From: Hydractinia symbiolongicarpus
Lineage: Eukaryota > Cnidaria > Hydrozoa > Anthoathecata > Hydractiniidae
Length of the DNA stretch: 64,000 bases
Direction: 5' to 3'
NCBI RefSeq assembly: GCF_029227915.1
Contig: NC_079886.1
Coordinates: 13,821,001 to 13,885,000 of the forward strand
In this document: piece after piece, positions 25,101-38,242 of the stretch
How the letters are laid out: each line of letters starts with the position of its first letter
How positions within the stretch are numbered: position 1 is the first letter of the stretch
Notes under the pieces: model-generated
The model's database searches: none
What the model was told of the DNA's origin: nothing
The model's input: only the letters and a program-made list of their open reading frames with translations
Translations under genes and position numbers: made by a program

Positions 25101-25584
25101 ATACCGCCGTTGCTTTACAACACTATTAACTACGTGCACAGTCCAATAAAGACTGTAATATGGCCTTTTGCAGTCTAATAAAAGCCTCACACGTAAATCA
25201 CGTGGTTTCACCCGTCTGCCCAGATTATCATTCGACTGTTCCTTCCAGTCTCGATGCACTTCAATGTTCCAAGTGGTTTTCCTTAGCGCCGTGGCCTTAG
25301 AACACTCTTAACTACGTCCACAGTCCTATAAAGACCGTAATATACCCTTTTGCAGTCCAATAAAGGCCGCACACGTAATTCACGCGGTTTCAGCTGCCCG
25401 CGCAGGTTACCATTAGACTAGTCCTTCCAGTCTCAATGCACTACAACGTTCCAAGAGGTTTTCCTTAGCGCTGTTGCCTTAGAACTCTCTTAACTACGTG
25501 CACAGTCCAATAAAAGGTGTAATGTAGCCTTTTGCAGTCTAATAAAGGCCTCACACGTAAATCACGTGGTTCCATGAGTCTGTG
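22130..25584 (+). repeat. 19-monomer higher-order repeat, copy 1 (3,455 bp)
   Basis: About 22,130-23,786 recurs at 25,585-27,241 at a shift of 3,455 bp. The start is marked by TTAGCGCCACTGC and GTGCAGAGTCC (22,192-22,232 and 25,647-25,687). Much of 22,520-23,786 also matches 2,915-4,181 at a shift of 19,605, so this unit is derived from the 28-mer HOR. It contains one extra monomer relative to that source and a 4-mer duplication. Confidence 0.8.
23787..23968 (+). repeat. Extra monomer relative to the 28-mer HOR source
   Basis: Up to 23,786 the sequence matches 4,181 (shift 19,605). At 4,182 the source continues with CCAGTCTCGATGC, whereas here one additional AAGTCTCAATGCGC-type monomer intervenes, and the match resumes at a shift larger by one monomer. 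It resembles the monomer at about 4,549-4,730. The boundaries fall at the same monomer phase, so the gain was in register. Confidence 0.7.
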
Positions 25585-25838
25585 CAGGTTACCATTGGAC
25601 TAGTCCTTCCAGTCTCAATGCGCTACAACGTCCCAAGTCGTTTTCATTAGCGCCACTGCATTAGAACACTCTTAACTACGTGCAGAGTCCTATAAAGACT
25701 GTAATATGGCCTTTTGCAGTCTAATAAAAGCCTCACACGTATATCACGTGGTTCCATCTGCCTGCGCAGTTTACCATTGCACTATTCCTTCCAGTCTCAA
25801 TGCGCTACAGCGTCCCAAGTCGTCTTCATTAGCGCCGT
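24380..25838 (+). repeat. 4-monomer tandem duplication (728 bp)
   Basis: About 24,380-25,107 recurs at 25,108-25,838 with a 728-bp shift. Shared markers are CACGTATATCACG at 25,009 and 25,737, the CACCCGTCTGCCCAG monomer, and CGTTCCAAGAGG. In the second copy the final monomer switches from TTTTCAATACC to TCTTCATTAGC near 25,822, a sign of exchange between neighbouring monomers. Confidence 0.78.
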
Positions 25839-28155
25839 TGCTTTACAACACTGTTAACTGCGTGCACAGTCCAATAAAGGCTGTAATATGCCCTTTTGCA
25901 GTCTAATAAAGGCCTCATGCGTAATTAACGTGGTTCCATCTGCCTGTGCAGGTTACCATTGCACTGTTCTTTCCAGTTTCATGCGTTACCACGTCCCAAG
26001 TCGTTTTCATTGGCACCGTTGCCTTAGAATACTCTTAACTACGTGCACAGTCCTATAAAGGCTGTAATATGGCCTTTTGCAGTCTCATAAAAGCCTCACA
26101 CGAAAATCACGTGGTTCCATCTGCCTGCGCAGGTTACCATTGCACTATTTCTTCCAATCTCAATGCCCTACAACGTCCCAAGTTGTTTTCATTAGCGCCA
26201 TTGCATTAGAACACTCTTAACTACGTGCACAGTCCTATGAAGGCTGTAATATGGCCTTTTGCAGTCCAGTAAAAGCCTCACACGTAAATCACGTGGTTCC
26301 ATCTGCCTGCGCAAGTTACCATTGGACTATTCCTTACAGTCTCAATGTGCTACAACGTCCAAAGTCGTCCTCATTAGCGCCGTTGCTCTACAACACTATT
26401 AACTACGTTCACCGTCCTATAAAGGCTGTAATATTGCCTTTTGCAGTCTCATAAAGGCCTCACACGTAAATCACGTGGTTCAATCTGCCTGTGCAGGTTA
26501 CCATTGCACTGTTCTTTCCAGTTTCATGCGCTACCACGACCCAAGTCGTTTTCATTAGCGCCGTTGCCTTACAACACTCTTAACTACGTGCACAGTCCTA
26601 TAAAGGCTGTAATATGGCCTTTTGCAGTCTAGTAAAAGCCTCACACGTAAATCACGTGGTTCCATCTGCCTGCGCAAGTTACCATTGGACTATTCCTTAC
26701 AGTCTCAATGTGCTACAACGTCCCAAGTCGTCTTCATTAGCGCCGTTGCGTTACAACAGTATTAACTACGTTCACCGTCCTATAAAGGCGGTAATATTGC
26801 AATTTGCAGTCTCATAAAGGCCTCACACGTAAATCACGTGGTTCCATCTGCCTGTGCAGGTTACCATTGGCCTAGTCCTTCCAGTCTCAATGCACTACAA
26901 CGTCCTAAGTCGTTTTCCTCAGTGCCGTCGCTTTAGAATACTCTTAACTACGTGCATCGTCCTATAAAGGCTGTAATATGGCCTTTTGCAGTCTAATAAA
27001 AACCTCGCACGTAAATCACGCGGTTTCACCTGTCTGCGCAGGTTACCATTGGATTAGTCCTTCCAGTCTCAATGCGCTACAACGTCCCAAATCCTTTTCA
27101 TTAGAGCCGTCGCCTTAGAATAGTCTTAACTACGTGCACAGTCCTATAAAGGCTGTAATATGGCCTTTTGCAGTCTAATAAAAGCCTCGCACGTAAATCA
27201 CGTGGTTCCATCTGCCTGCGCAGGTTACCGTTGGACTATTCCTTCCAGTCTCGATGCACTTCAATGTTCCAAGTGGTTTTCCTTAGCGCCGTGGCCTTAG
27301 AACACTCTTAACTACGTGCACTGTCCTATAAAGACCGTAATATGCCCTTTTGCAGTCCATTAAAGGCCGCACACGTATTCACGCGGTTTAAGCTGCCCGC
27401 GCAGGTTACCATAAGACTAGTCCTTCCAGTCTCAATGCACTACAACATTCCAAGTGGTTTTCCTTAGCGCTGTTGCCTGAGAACTCTCTTAACTACGTGC
27501 ACAGTCCAATAAAAGGTGTAATGTAGCCTTTTGCAGTCTAATAAAAGCCTCACACGTAAATCACGTTGTTCCATCTGCCTGCGCAGGTTACCGTTGGACT
27601 ATTCCTTAAAGTCTCAATGCGCTACCATATCCCAAGTCGTCTTCATTAGCGCCGTTGCTCTACAACACTATTAACTACGTGCACAGTCCTATAAAGACTG
27701 TAATATGGCCTTTTGCAGTCTAATAAAAGCCTCACACGTAAATCACGTGGTTTCACCCGTCTGCCCAGATTATCATTCGACTGTTCCTTCCAGTCTCGAT
27801 GCACTTCAATGTTCCAAGTGGTTTTCCTTAGCGCCGTGGCCTTAGAACACTCTTAACTACGTCCACAGTCCTATAAAGACCGTAATATACCCTTTTGCAG
27901 TCCAATAAAGGCCGCACACGTAATTCACGCGGTTTCAGCTGCCCGCGCAGGTTACCATTAGACTAGTCCTTCCAGTCTCAATGCACTACAACGTTCCAAG
28001 AGGTTTTCCTTAGCGCTGTTGCCTTAGAACTCTCTTAACTATGTGCACAGTCCAATAAAAGGTGTAATGTAGCCTTTTGCAGTCTAATAAAGGCCTCACA
28101 CGTAAATCACGTGGCTCCATGAGTCTGTGCAGGTTACCATTGGACTAGTCCTTCC
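25585..28155 (+). repeat. 19-mer HOR copy 2 leading into the 28-mer HOR
   Basis: Begins as the second 19-mer copy (to about 27,241). From about 25,935 the sequence also runs parallel to 2,875-5,095 at a constant shift of 23,060, including the MboI-class monomers with TAAGCTGCCCGCG near 27,389 (4,329). It joins without a break to the third 28-mer HOR copy at 28,156. Confidence 0.8.
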
Positions 28156-31100
28156 AGTCTCAATGCGCTACAACGTCCCAAGTCGTTTTCATTAGCGCCG
28201 TTGCCTTAGAACACTCTTAACTACGTGCACAGTCCTATAAAGGCTGTAATATGGCCCTTTGCGGTCTAATAAAAGCCTCACACGTAAATCACGTGGTTCC
28301 ATGAGTCTGTGCAGGTTACCATTGGCTTAGTCCTTCCAGTCTTGATGCACTACAACGTCCCAAGTTGTTTTCATTAGCGCCATTGCATTAGAACACTCTT
28401 AACTACGTGCACAGTCCTATAAAGGCTGTAATATGGCCTTTTGCAGTCTAATAAAAGCCTCACACGTAAATCACGTGGTTCCATCTGCCTGCGCAAGTTG
28501 CCATTGGACTATTCCTTACAGTCTCAATGTGCTACAACGTCCCAAGTCGTCTTCATTAGCGCCGTTGCTTTACAACACTATTAACTAAGTTCACCGTCCT
28601 ATAAAGGCTGTAATATTGCCTTTTGCAGTCTCATAAAGGCCTCACACGTAAATCACGTGGTTTCATCTGCCTGTGCAGGTTACCATTGGCCTAGTCCTTC
28701 CAGTCTCAATGCGCTACAACGTCCTAAGTCGTTTTCCTTAGTGCCGTCGCTTTAGAACACTCTTAACTACGTGCATCGTCCTATAAAGGCTGTAATATGG
28801 CCTTTTGCAGTCTAATAAAGCCCTGACATGTAAATCACGTGCTTCCATCTGCTTGCGCAGGTTACCATTGGCCTAGTCCTTCCAGTCTCAATGCGCTACA
28901 ACGTCCCAAGTCGTTTTCATTGGCGTCGTTGCCTTAGAATACTCTTAACTACGTGCACAGTCCTATAAAGGCTGTAATATGGCCTTTTGCAGTCTAATAA
29001 AAGGCTCACACGTAAATCACGTGGTTCCATCTGCCTGCGCAGGTTACCATTGGACTATTCCTTAAAGTCTCAATGCGCTACCACATCCTAAGTCGCCTTC
29101 ATTAGCGCTGTTGCTCTACAACACTATTAACTACGTGCACAGTCCTATAAAGACTGTAATATGGCCTTTTGCAGTCTAATAAAAGCCTCACACGTAAATC
29201 ACGTGGTTTCACCCGTCTGCCCAGATTATCATTCGACTGTTCCTTCCAGTCTCGATGCACTTCAATGTTCCAAGTGGTTTTCCTCAGCGCCGTGGCCTTA
29301 AAACACTCTTAACTACGTGCACAGTCCTATAAAGACCGTAATATACCCTTTTGCAGTCCAATAAAGGCCGCACACGTAATTCACGCGGTTTCAGCTGCCC
29401 GCGCAGGTTACCATTAAACTAGTCCTTCCAGTCTCAATGCACTACAACGTTCCAAGTGGTTTTCCTTAGCGCTGTTGCCTTACAACTCTCTTAACTACGT
29501 GCACAGTCCTATAAAGGCTGCAATATGGCCTTTTGCAGTCTAATAAAAACCTCGCACGTAAATCACGCGGTTTCATCTATCTGCGCAGGTTACCATTGGA
29601 CTAGTCCTTCCAGTCTCAATGCGCTACAACGTCCCAAGTCCTTTTCATTAAAGCCGTTGCCTTAGAACACTCTTAACTACGTGCACAGTCCTATAAAGGC
29701 TGTAATATGGCCCTTTGCGGTCTAATAAAAGCCTCACACATAAATCACGTGGTTCCATCTGCCTGTGCAGGTTACCATTTGTCCTTTTCTATACAGTCTC
29801 AATGTGCTACAGCGTCCCAAGTGGTTTTTAATACCGCCGTTGCTTTACAACACTGTTAACTGCGCGCACAGTCCAATAACGGCTGTAATATGATCTTTTG
29901 CAGTCTAATAAAGGCCTCATACGTAATTAATGTGGTTCCATCTGCCTGTGCAGGTTACCATTGCACTGTTCTTTCCAGTTTCATGCGCTACCACGTCCCA
30001 AGTCGTTTTCATTAGCGCTATTGCCTTACAACACTCTTAACTACGTGTGCACAGTCCAATAAAGGGTGTAATATAGCCTTTTGCAGTCTATAAAAAGCCT
30101 CACACGTAAATCACGTGGTTCCATCTGTCTGTGCAGGTTACCATTGGCCTAGTCCTTCCAGTCTCAATGCACTACATCTTCCCAAGTCGTTTTCCTTAGT
30201 GCCGTCGCTTTAGAACACTCTTAACTACGTGCATCGTCCTATAAAGGCTGTAAAATGGCCTTTTGCAGTCTAATAAAGGCCTCATGCGTAATTAACGTGG
30301 TTCCATCTGCCTGTGCAGGTTACCATTACACTGTTCTTTCCAGTTTCATGCGCTACCACGTCCCAAGTCGTTTTCATTAGCGCCGTTGCCTTACAACACT
30401 CTTAACTACGTGCACAGTCCTATAAAGGCTGTAATGTGGCCTTTTGAAGTCTAATAAAGGTCTGACACGTAAATCACGTGCTTCCATCTGCCTGCGCAGG
30501 TTACCATTGCATTATTCCTTCCAGTCTCAATGCGCTACAACGTCCTAAGTCGTTTTCATTAGCGCCGTTGCCTTACAACACTCTTAACTACGTGCACAGT
30601 CCTATAAAGGCTGTAATATGGCCTTTTGCAGTCTAATAAAAGCCTTGCACGTAAGTCACGCGGTTTTACCTGTCTGCGCAGGTTAACATTGGACTAGTCC
30701 TTCCAGTCTTGATGCACTACAACGTCCCAAGTTGTTTTCATTAGCGTCATTGCATTAGAACACTCTTAACTACGTGCACAGTCCTATAAAGGCTGTAATA
30801 TGGCCTTTTGCAGTCTAATAAAGGCCTCATACGTAATTAATGTGGTTCCATCTGCCTGTGCAGGTTACCATTGCACTGTTCTTTCCAGTTTCATGCGCTA
30901 CCACGTCCCAAGTCGTTTTCATTAGCGCCATTGCCTTACAACACTCTTAACTACGTGTGCACAGTCCAATAAAGGGTGTAATATAGCCTTTTGCAGTCTA
31001 ATAAAAGCCTCACACGTAAATCACGTGGTTCCATCTGTCTGTGCAGGTTACCATTGCACTGTTCTTTCCAGTTTCATGCGTTACCACGTCCCAAGTCGTT

Positions 31101-31510
31101 TTCATTGGCACCGTTGCCTTAGAATACTCTTAACTACGTGCACAGTCCTATAAAGGCTGTAATATGGCCTTTTGCAGTCTCATAAAAGCCTCACACGAAA
31201 ATCACGTGGTTCCATCTGCCTGCGCAGGTTACCATTGCACTATTCCTTCCAATCTCAATGCCCTACAACGTCCCAAGTTGTTTTCATTAGCGCCATTGCA
31301 TTAGAACACTCTTAACTACGTGCACAGTCCTATAAAGGCTGTAATATGGCCTTTTGCAGTCCAGTAAAAGCCTCACACGTAAATCACGTGGTTCCATCTG
31401 CCTGCGCAAGTTACCATTGGACTATTCCTTACAGTCTCAATGTGCTACAACGTCCAAAGTCGTCCTCATTAGCGCCGTTGCTTTACAACACTATTAACTA
31501 CGTTCACCGT
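28156..31510 (+). repeat. 28-mer higher-order repeat, copy 3 (partial)
   Basis: Matches 1-3,355 at a shift of 28,155 and 5,096-7,983 at a shift of 23,060. Beyond 31,043 it follows copy 1 (GCACTGTTC at 2,901) rather than copy 2. Near 31,500-31,520 it jumps from the equivalent of 3,355 to that of about 3,718, an in-register loss of two monomers (363 bp). Confidence 0.82.
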
Positions 31511-31780
31511 CCTATAAAGGCGGTAATATTGCAATTTGCAGTCTCATAAAGGCCTCACACGTAAATCACGTGGTTCCATCTGCCTGTGCAGGTTACCATT
31601 GGCCTAGTCCTTCCAGTCTCAATGCACTACAACGTCCTAAGTCGTTTTCCTCAGTGCCGTCGCTTTAGAATACTCTTAACTACGTGCATCGTCCTATAAA
31701 GGCTGTAATATGGCCTTTTGCAGTCTAATAAAAACCTCGCACGTAAATCACGCGGTTTCACCTGTCTGCGCAGGTTACCA
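31511..31780 (+). repeat. Satellite segment ending in a truncated monomer
   Basis: Matches 3,719-3,988 at a shift of 27,792. It ends at GGTTACCA, where the expected TTGGATTAG is missing and the sequence continues with ACTACGTGCACTG. This produces a monomer about 80 bp shorter in phase than its neighbours, the clearest break in monomer phase that I found in the window. Confidence 0.8.
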
Positions 31781-32560
31781 ACTACGTGCACTGTCCTATA
31801 AAGACCGTAATATGCCCTTTTGCAGTCCATTAAAGGCCGCACACGTATTCACGCGGTTTAAGCTGCCAGCGCAGGTTACCATAAGACTAGTCCTTCCAGT
31901 CTCAATGCACTACAACATTCCAAGTGGTTTTCCTTAGCGCTGTTGCCTGAGAACTCTCTTAACTACGTGCACAGTCCAATAAAAGGTGTAATGTAGCCTT
32001 TTGCAGTCTAATAAAAGCCTCACACGTAAATCACGTTGTTCCATCTGCCTGCGCAGGTTACCGTTGGACTATTCCTTAAAGTCTCAATGCGCTACCATAT
32101 CCCAAGTCGTCTTCATTAGCGCCGTTGTTCTACAACACTATTAACTACGTGCACAGTCCTATAAAGACTGTAATATGGCCTTTTGCAGTCTAATAAAAGC
32201 CTCACACGTAAATCACGTGGTTTCACCCGTCTGCCCAGATTATCATTCGACTGTTCCTTCCAGTCTCGATGCACTTCAATGTTCCAAGTGGATTTCCTTA
32301 GCGCCGTGGCCTTAGAACACTCTTAACTACGTCCACAGTCCTATAAAGACCGTAATATACCCTTTTGCAGTCCAATAAAGGCCGCACACGTAATTCACGC
32401 GGTTTCAGCTGCCCGCGCAGGTTACCATTAGACTAGTCCTTCCAGTCTCAATGCACTACAACGTTCCAAGAGGTTTTCCTTAGCGCTGTTGCCTTAGAAC
32501 TCTCTTAACTATGTGCACAGTCCAATAAAAGGTGTAATGTAGCCTTTTGCAGTCTAATAA
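31781..32560 (+). repeat. 28-mer HOR tail after the out-of-phase junction
   Basis: Matches 4,251-5,030 at a shift of 27,530. It includes the GC-rich monomers with GCACACGTATTCACG and the CACCCGTCTGCCCAG class. At about 32,555-32,561 it switches, within the shared GCAGTCTAATAAAG, to the AGCCCTGACATG variant that belongs to 5,759, an in-register loss of four monomers (728 bp) relative to the source. Confidence 0.8.
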
Positions 32561-35500
32561 AGCCCTGACATGTAAATCACGTGCTTCCATCTGCTTGCGC
32601 AGGTTACCATTGGCCTAGTCCTTCCAGTCTCAATGCGCTACAACGTCCCAAGTCGTTTTCATTGGCGTCGTTGCCTTAGAATACTCTTAACTACGTGCAC
32701 AGTCCTATAAAGGCTGTAATATGGCCTTTTGCAGTCTAATAAAAGGCTCACACGTAAATCACGTGGTTCCATCTGCCTGCGCAGGTTACCATTGGACTAT
32801 TCCTTAAAGTCTCAATGCGCTACCACATCCTAAGTCGCCTTCATTAGCGCTGTTGCTCTACAACACTATTAACTACGTGCACAGTCCTATAAAGACTGTA
32901 ATATGGCCTTTTGCAGTCTAATAAAAGCCTCACACGTAAATCACGTGGTTTCACCCGTCTGCCCAGATTATCATTCGACTGTTCCTTCCAGTCTCGATGC
33001 ACTTCAATGTTCCAAGTGGTTTTCCTCAGCGCCGTGGCCTTAAAACACTCTTAACTACGTGCACAGTCCTATAAAGACAGTAATATACCCTTTTGCAGTC
33101 CAATAAAGGCCGCACAAGTAATTCACGCGGTTTCAGCTGCCTGCGCAGGTTTCCATTAAATTAGTCCTTCCAGTCTCAATGCACTACAACGTTCCAAGTG
33201 GTTTTCCTTAGCGCTGTTGCCTTAGAACTCTCTTAACTACGTGCACAGACCTATAAAGGCTGCAATATGGCTTTTTGCAGTCTAATAAAAACCTCGCACG
33301 TAAATCACGCGGTTTCATCTATCTGCGCAGGTTACCATTGGACTAGTCCTTCCAGTCTCAATGCGCTACAACGTCCCAAGTCCTTTTCATCAAAGCCGTT
33401 GCCTTAGAACACTCTTAACTACGTGCACAGTCCTATAAAGGCTGTAATATGGCCCTTTGCGGTCTAATAAAAGCCTCACACATAAATCACGTGGTTCCAT
33501 CTGCCTGTGCAGGTTACCATTTGACCTTTTCTATACAGTCTCAATGTGCTACAGCGTCCCAAGTGGTTTTTAATACCGCCGTTGCTTTACAACACTGTTA
33601 ACTGCGCGCACAGTCCAATAACGGCTGTAATATGACCTTTTGCAGTATAATAAAGGCCTCATACGTAATTAATGTGGTTCCATCTGCCTGTGCAGGTTAC
33701 CATTGCACTGTTCTTTCCAGTTTCATGCGCTACCACGTCCCAAGTCGTTTTCATTAGCGCTATTGCCTTACAACACTCTTAACTACGTGTGCACAGTCCA
33801 ATAAAGGGTGTAATATAGCCTTTTGCAGTCTAATAAAAGCCTCACACGTAAATCACGTGGTTCCATCTGTCTGTGCAGGTTACCATTGGCCTAGTCCTTC
33901 CAGTCTCAATGCACTACATCTTCCCAAGTCGTTTTCCTTAGTGCCGTCGCTTTAGAACACTCTTAACTACGTGCATCGTCCTATAAAGGCTGTAATATGG
34001 CCTTTTGCAGTCTAATAAAGGCCTCATGCGTAATTAACGTGGTTCCATCTGCCTGTGCAGGTTACCATTACACTGTTCTTTCCAGTTTCATGCGCTACCA
34101 CGTCCCAAGTTGTTTTCATTAGCGCCGTTGCCTTACAACACTCTTAACTACGTGCACAGTCCTATAAAGGCTGTAATGTGGCCTTTTGAAGTCTAATAAA
34201 GGTCTGACACGTAAATCACGTGCTTCCATCTGCCTGCGCAGGTTACCATTGCATTATTCCTTCCAGTCTCAATGCGCTACAACGTCCTAAGTCGTTTTCA
34301 TTAGCGCCGTTGCCTTACAACACTCTTAACTACGTGCACAGTCCTATAAAGGCTGTAATATGGCCTTTTGCAGTCTAATAAAAGCCTCGCACGTAAGTCA
34401 CGCGGTTTTACCTGTCTGCGCAGGTTAACATTGGACTAGTCCTTCCAGTCTTGATGCACTACAACGTCCCAAGTTGTTTTCATTAGCGCCATTGCATTAG
34501 AACACTCTTAACTACGTGCACAGTCCTATAAAGGCTGTAATATGGCCTTTTGCAGTCTAATAAAGGCCTCATACGTAATTAATGTGGTTCCATCTGCCTG
34601 TGCAGGTTACCATTGCACTGTTCTTTCCAGTTTCATGCGCTACCACGTCCCAAGTCGTTTTCATTAGCGTTATTGCCTTACAACACTCTTAACTACGTGT
34701 GCACAGTCCAATAAAGGGTGTAATATAGCCTTTTGCAGTCTAATAAAAGCCTCACACGTAAATCACGTGGTTCCATCTGTCTGTGCAGGTTACCATTGGC
34801 CTAGTCCTTCCAGTCTCAATGCACTACATCTTCCCAAGTCGTTTTCCTTAGTGCCGTCGCTTTAGAACACTTTAACTACGTGCATCGTCCTATAAAGGCT
34901 GTAATATGGCCTTTTGCAGTCTAATAAAGGCCTCATGCGTAATTAACGTGGTTCCATCTGCCTGTGCAGGTTACCATTACACTGTTCTTTCCAGTTTCAT
35001 GCGCTACCATGTCCCAAGTCGTTTTCATTATCGCCGTTGCCTTACAACACTCTTAACTACGTGCACAGTCCTATAAAGGCTGTAATGTGGCCTTTTGAAG
35101 TCTAATAAAGGTCTGACACGTAAATCACGTGCTTCCATCTGCCTGCGCAGGTTACCATTGCATTATTCCTTCCAGTCTCAATGCGCTACAACGTCCTAAG
35201 TCGTTTTCATTAGCGGCGTTGCCTTACAACACTCTTAACTACGTGCACAGTCCTATAAAGGCTGTAATATGGCCTTTTGCAGTCTAATAAAAGCCTCGCA
35301 CGTAAGTCACGCGGTTTCACCTGTCTGCGCAGGTTACCATTGGACTAGTCCTTCCAGTCTTGATGCACTACAACGTCACAAGTTGTTTTCATTAGCGCCA
35401 TTGCATTAGAACACTCTTAACTACGTGCACAGTCCTATAAAGGCTGTAATATGGCCTTTTGCAGTCTAGTAAAAGCCTCACACGTAAATCACGTGGTTCC

Positions 35501-37240
35501 ATCTGCCTGCGCAAGTTGCCATTGGACTATTCCTTACAGTCTCAATGTGCTACAACGTCCCAAGTCGTCTTCATTAGCGCCGTTGCTTTACAACACTATT
35601 AACTAAGTTCACCGTCCTATAAAGGCTGTAATATTGCCTTTTGCAGTCTCATAAAGGCCTCACACGTAAATCACGTGGTTTCATCTGCCTGTGCAGGTTA
35701 CCATTGGCCTAGTCCTTCCAGTCTCAATGCGCTACAACGTCCTAAGTCGTTTTCCTTAGTGCCGTCGCTTTAGAACACTCTTAACTATGTGCATCGTCCT
35801 ATAAAGGCTGTAATATGGCCTTTTGCAGTCTAATAAAGGCCTGACACGTAAATCACATGCTTCCATCTGCTTGCGCAGGTTACCATTGGCCTAGTCCTTC
35901 CAGTCTCAATGCGCTACAACGTCCCAAGTCCTTTTCATTAGAGCCGTTGCCTTAGAACACTCTTAACTACGTGTGCACAGTCCAATAAAGGGTGTAATAT
36001 AGCCTTTTGGAGTCTAATAAAAGCCTCACACGTAAATCACGTGGTTCCATCTGTCTGTGCAGGTTACCATTGGCCTAGTCCTTTCAGTCTCAACGCACTA
36101 CATCGTCCCAAGTCGTTTTCCTTAGTGCCGTCGCTTTATACACTCTTAACTACGTGCATCGTCCTATAAAGGCTGTAATATGGCCTTTTGCAGTCTAATA
36201 AAGGCTTGACACGTAAATCACGTGCTTCCATGTGCTTGCGCAGGTTACCATTGGCCTAGTCCTTCCAGTCTCAATGCGCTACAACGTCCCAAGTCGTTTT
36301 CATTGGCGCCGTTGCCTTAGAATACTCTTAACTACGTGCACAGTCCTGTAAAGGCTGTAATATGGCCTTTTGCAGTCTAATAAAAGGCTCACACGTAAAT
36401 CACGTGGTTCCATCTGCCTGCGCAGGTCACCATTGGACTATTCCTTAAAGTCTCAATGCGCTACCACATCCTAAGTCGCCTTCATTAGAGCCGTTGCCTT
36501 TGAACACTCGTAACTACGTGCACAGTCCTTTAAAGGCTGTAATATGGCCCTTTGCGGTCTAAAAAAAGCCTCACACATAAATCACGTGGTTCCATCTGCC
36601 TGTGCAGGTTACCATTGGACTATTCCTTACAGTCTCAATGTGCTACCAAGTCCCAAGTCGTTTTCAATACCGCCGGTGCTTTACAACACTGTTAACTGCG
36701 TGCACAGTCCAATAAAGGCTGTAATATGACCTTTTGCAGTCTAATAAAGGCCTCATACGTAATTAGTGTGGTTTCACCTGTCTGCGCAGGTTACCATTGG
36801 ACTAGTCTTTCCAGTCTCAATGCGCTACAACGTCCCAAGTCCTTTTCATTAGCGCCGTTGCCTTACAACACTCTTAACTACGTGCACAGTCCTATAAAGG
36901 CTGTAATATGGCCCTTTGCGGTCTAATAAAAGCCTCACACATAAATCACGTGGTTCCATCTGCCGGTGCAGGTTACCATTGGACTATTCCTTACAGTCTC
37001 AATGTGCTACCAAGTTCCAAGTCGTTTTCAATACTGCCGTTGCTTTACAACACTGTTAACTGCGTGCACAGTCCAATAAAGGCTGTAATATGACCTTTTG
37101 CAGTCTAATAAAGGCCTCATACGTAATTAATGTGGTTCCATCTGCCTGTGCAGGTTACCATTGCACTGTTCTTTCCAGTTTCATGCGCTACCACGTCCCA
37201 AATCCTTTTCATTAGAGCCGTTGCCTTAGAACACTCTAAC
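32561..37240 (+). repeat. Long-range copy of 5,759-10,438 (26,802 bp away)
   Basis: The shift is a constant 26,802 bp from AGCCCTGACA (5,759 to 32,561) through the dimeric monomers (9,742 to 36,544; 10,106 to 36,908). The 5-mer duplication of 7,086-8,663 is reproduced at about 33,888-35,465. Differences are isolated, for example GTAATTACTGTGG versus GTAATTAGTGTGG at 9,956/36,758. Near 37,236 the copy reads ACTCTAACTACG where the source reads ACTCTTAAGTACG. Confidence 0.85.
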
Positions 37241-38242
37241 TACGTGCACAGTCCTATAAAGGCTGTAATATGGCCCTTTGCGGTCTAATAAAAGCCTCAC
37301 ACATAAATCACGTGGTTCCATCTGCCTGTGCAGGTTACCATTGGACTATTCCTTACAGTCTCAATGTGCTACCAAGTCCCAAGTCGTTTTCAATACCGCC
37401 GTTGCTTTACAACACTGTTAACTGCGTGCACAGTCCAATAAAGGCTGTAATATGGCCTTTTGCAGTCTAATAAAGGTCTGACACGTAAATCACGTGCTTC
37501 CATCTGCTTGCGCAGGTTATCATTGGCCTAGTCCTTCCAGTCTCAATGCGCTACAACGTCCCAAGTCGTTTTCATTGGCGCCGTTGCCTTAGAATACTCT
37601 TAACTACGTGCACAGTCCTATTAAGGCTGTAATATTGCCTTTTGCAGTCTAATAAAAGCCTCACACGAAAATCACGTGGTTCCATCTGCCTGCGCATGTT
37701 GCCATTGCACTATTCCTTCCAGTCTCAATGCGCTACAACGTCCCAAGTTGTTTTCATTAGCGCCGTTGCCTTACAACCTTCTTAACTACGTGCACAGTCC
37801 TATAAAGGCTGTAATATGGCCTTTTGCAGTCTAATAAAAGCCTCGCACGTAAATCACGCGGTTTAACCTGTCTGCGCAGGTTATCATTGGCCTAGTCCTT
37901 CCAGTCTCAATGCGCTACAACGTCCCAAGTCGTTTTCATTGGCGCCGTTGCCTTAGAATACTCTTAACTACGTGCACAGTCCTATTAAGGCTGTAATATT
38001 GCCTTTTGCAGTCTAATAAAAGCCTCACACGAAAATCACGTGGTTCCATCTGCCTGCGCAGGTTGCCATTGCACTATTCCTTCCAGTCTCAATGCGCTAC
38101 AACATCCCAAGTTGTTTTCATTAGCGCCGTTGCCTTACAACCTTCTTAACTACGTGCACAGTCCTATAAAGGCTGTAATATGGCCTTTTGCAGTCTAATA
38201 AAAGCCTCGCACGTAAATCACGCGGTTTAACCTGTCTGCGCA
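37241..38242 (+). repeat. Satellite block with a 2-monomer duplication (364 bp)
   Basis: GGTTATCATTGGCC at 37,515 recurs at 37,879. The intervening 364 bp (two monomers, including CTATTAAGGCTGTAATATTG and ACAACCTTCTTAAC) is repeated nearly exactly up to about 38,242, where GGACTAGTCC follows the second copy. Differences include GCATGTTGCC/GCAGGTTGCC and AACGTCCC/AACATCCC. The high similarity suggests recent origin. Confidence 0.78.

Noticed and set aside
31651-31842. Minus-strand open frames (31,651-31,842 and 55,728-55,910)
   Set aside because: They are antisense readings of ordinary monomers; the first exists only because of the out-of-register junction at 31,780.
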